Shown piece by piece: positions 4,705 to 5,145 of a DNA stretch of 5,145 nucleotides (the first letter of the stretch is position 1; every line of letters begins with the position of its first letter). This DNA is from an uncultured Solirubrobacteraceae bacterium (GTDB taxonomy: Bacteria; Actinomycetota; Thermoleophilia; Solirubrobacterales; Solirubrobacteraceae): positions 1-5,145 of the forward strand of contig CATPAX010000045.1 of NCBI GenBank assembly GCA_955652215.1, in the 5' to 3' direction. The notes below the pieces were generated by a model. That model was not told where the DNA came from. It saw nothing but the letters and a program-made list of their open reading frames with translations, and ran no database searches. Both the position numbers and the translations under genes were made by a program.

Positions 4705-5145
4705 CCCGGACCGGACTGAATCGTCACAGTGCCGCCGACGGCGGCGAGACGATCGCTGAGGTTGCTCAGGCCTGTGCCGTAGGGCGTGGTTTGCAAGTCG
4801 AACCCCGCTCCGTCGTCGCGGACCTCGAAATGCAGTTCCTGGTCTTGCCAGAGCGAGATCGTCGCGCAGGTCGCTTGGCGAGCATGCTTGGCGGCGTTCT
4901 GCAGTGCCTCCGTGCACGAGAAGTACACGGTCGCCTCGATCTCGGCCGGATAGCGGCCGAGCCCGTCCGCGCGCACCGTCGTTGGCAGCGCTGCCTCGCG
5001 GCTTACCCCGCGCAGGGCCTGTCCGAGCCCGGTCCGGGCGAGAAGGGGCGGATAGATGCCGCGTGCCAACGATCGAACCTCGTCGATCGTCGCATCTACG
5101 TCCTCCTCCAACGCGTGGAGCGCCTGTGCGCGCGCAGGATCGTGA
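4665..5145 (-). CDS. NarL/DesK-type sensor histidine kinase, C-terminal part (5' end outside window)
   Basis: The visible 159 residues, read leftward from about 5144, are the C-terminal half of a two-component kinase. The first ~35 (ALHALEEDVDATIDEVRSLA, then RGIYPPLL) are the second helix of the dimerisation domain typical of the HisKA_3 class. The ATPase domain follows: the N box with EALQNAAKHA (79-88), the G1 box DDGAGFD (110-116), the G2 box GTGLSNL (123-129) and GPGQGT (145-150). The phosphoacceptor histidine and the sensor region lie beyond the right edge, and the frame is open to it. A TTG at 5111 is inside the dimerisation helix and is not the start. This class pairs with LuxR-type regulators such as the one at 1951-2634. 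The signal sensed cannot be seen. Confidence 0.92.
   Translation of the reverse strand, partial: HDPARAQALHALEEDVDATIDEVRSLARGIYPPLLARTGLGQALRGVSREAALPTTVRADGLGRYPAEIEATVYFSCTEALQNAAKHARQATCATISLWQDQELHFEVRDDGAGFDLQTTPYGTGLSNLSDRLAAVGGTVTIQSGPGQGTVLAGAIPLA
4731..4745 (+). terminator. Candidate terminator hairpin for the four-gene run
   Basis: GCCGCC (4731-4736), a GAC loop and GGCGGC (4740-4745) form a perfect 6-bp GC stem starting 27 nt after the RDD stop. It lies inside the opposing kinase gene, where it encodes an Ala-Ala-Val-Gly-Gly stretch, so the symmetry may simply reflect coding. No T-run follows. Confidence 0.25.

Noticed and set aside
5109..5111. TTG at 5111 (minus strand) as the kinase start
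   Set aside because: It falls inside the dimerisation helix. The frame and the family-like sequence continue to the right edge, so the gene is simply truncated by the window.
1..5145. CRISPR array, IS element, toxin-antitoxin, phage defence or tRNA/rRNA gene
   Set aside because: I found no spaced direct repeats, transposase or integrase motifs, terminal inverted repeats, cloverleaf-like sequences or known defence-protein motifs on either strand.

Overview
The window is GC-rich (mostly G or C at third codon positions) and densely coded. It reads as part of an actinobacterial chromosome. The mix of small SHOCT proteins, an RDD membrane protein, a cysteine-free carboxymuconolactone-decarboxylase-like protein and a NarL-type regulator and kinase suggests Thermoleophilia/Solirubrobacterales. 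That placement is an inference from protein style; there is no rRNA or other marker here. I see no mobile element, tRNA, CRISPR array, phage gene or integration site.

Layout. (1) 1-318: C-terminal part of a K+-channel-like protein with a TTTGFGD selectivity filter; its N-terminus lies outside the window. (2) 424-1863: a six-helix membrane protein with a large extracytoplasmic domain and a C-terminal SHOCT tail. (3) 1951-2634: a complete NarL/LuxR response regulator, probably translated from a leaderless or near-leaderless transcript. (4) 2781-4704: four tightly packed same-strand genes, probably one operon. They encode a cysteine-free CMD-fold protein, a small SHOCT protein, a 199-residue protein built of 13-residue helical repeats, and an RDD-family membrane protein that overlaps the repeat gene by ATGA. 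(5) 4665-5145, minus strand: the C-terminal part of a NarL/DesK-type sensor histidine kinase, which overlaps the RDD gene tail to tail by 40 bp and runs off the right edge.

How they may work together. Most products are membrane or membrane-associated (channel, SHOCT membrane protein, small SHOCT protein, RDD protein), and they sit among two-component signalling genes. A cell-envelope or stress-response neighbourhood is a reasonable guess, but nothing in the sequence proves a shared pathway. The regulator (plus strand) and the kinase (minus strand) belong to matching families and flank the four-gene cassette in convergent orientation. They could be partners, but are not adjacent as such pairs usually are.

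The most unusual items are the 13-residue repeat protein next to a separate RDD gene, the ribosome-binding site placed in a hairpin loop behind a possible 18-codon leader ORF, and the two SHOCT tails encoded within about 1.6 kb of each other. No intergenic stretch exceeds 150 bases.
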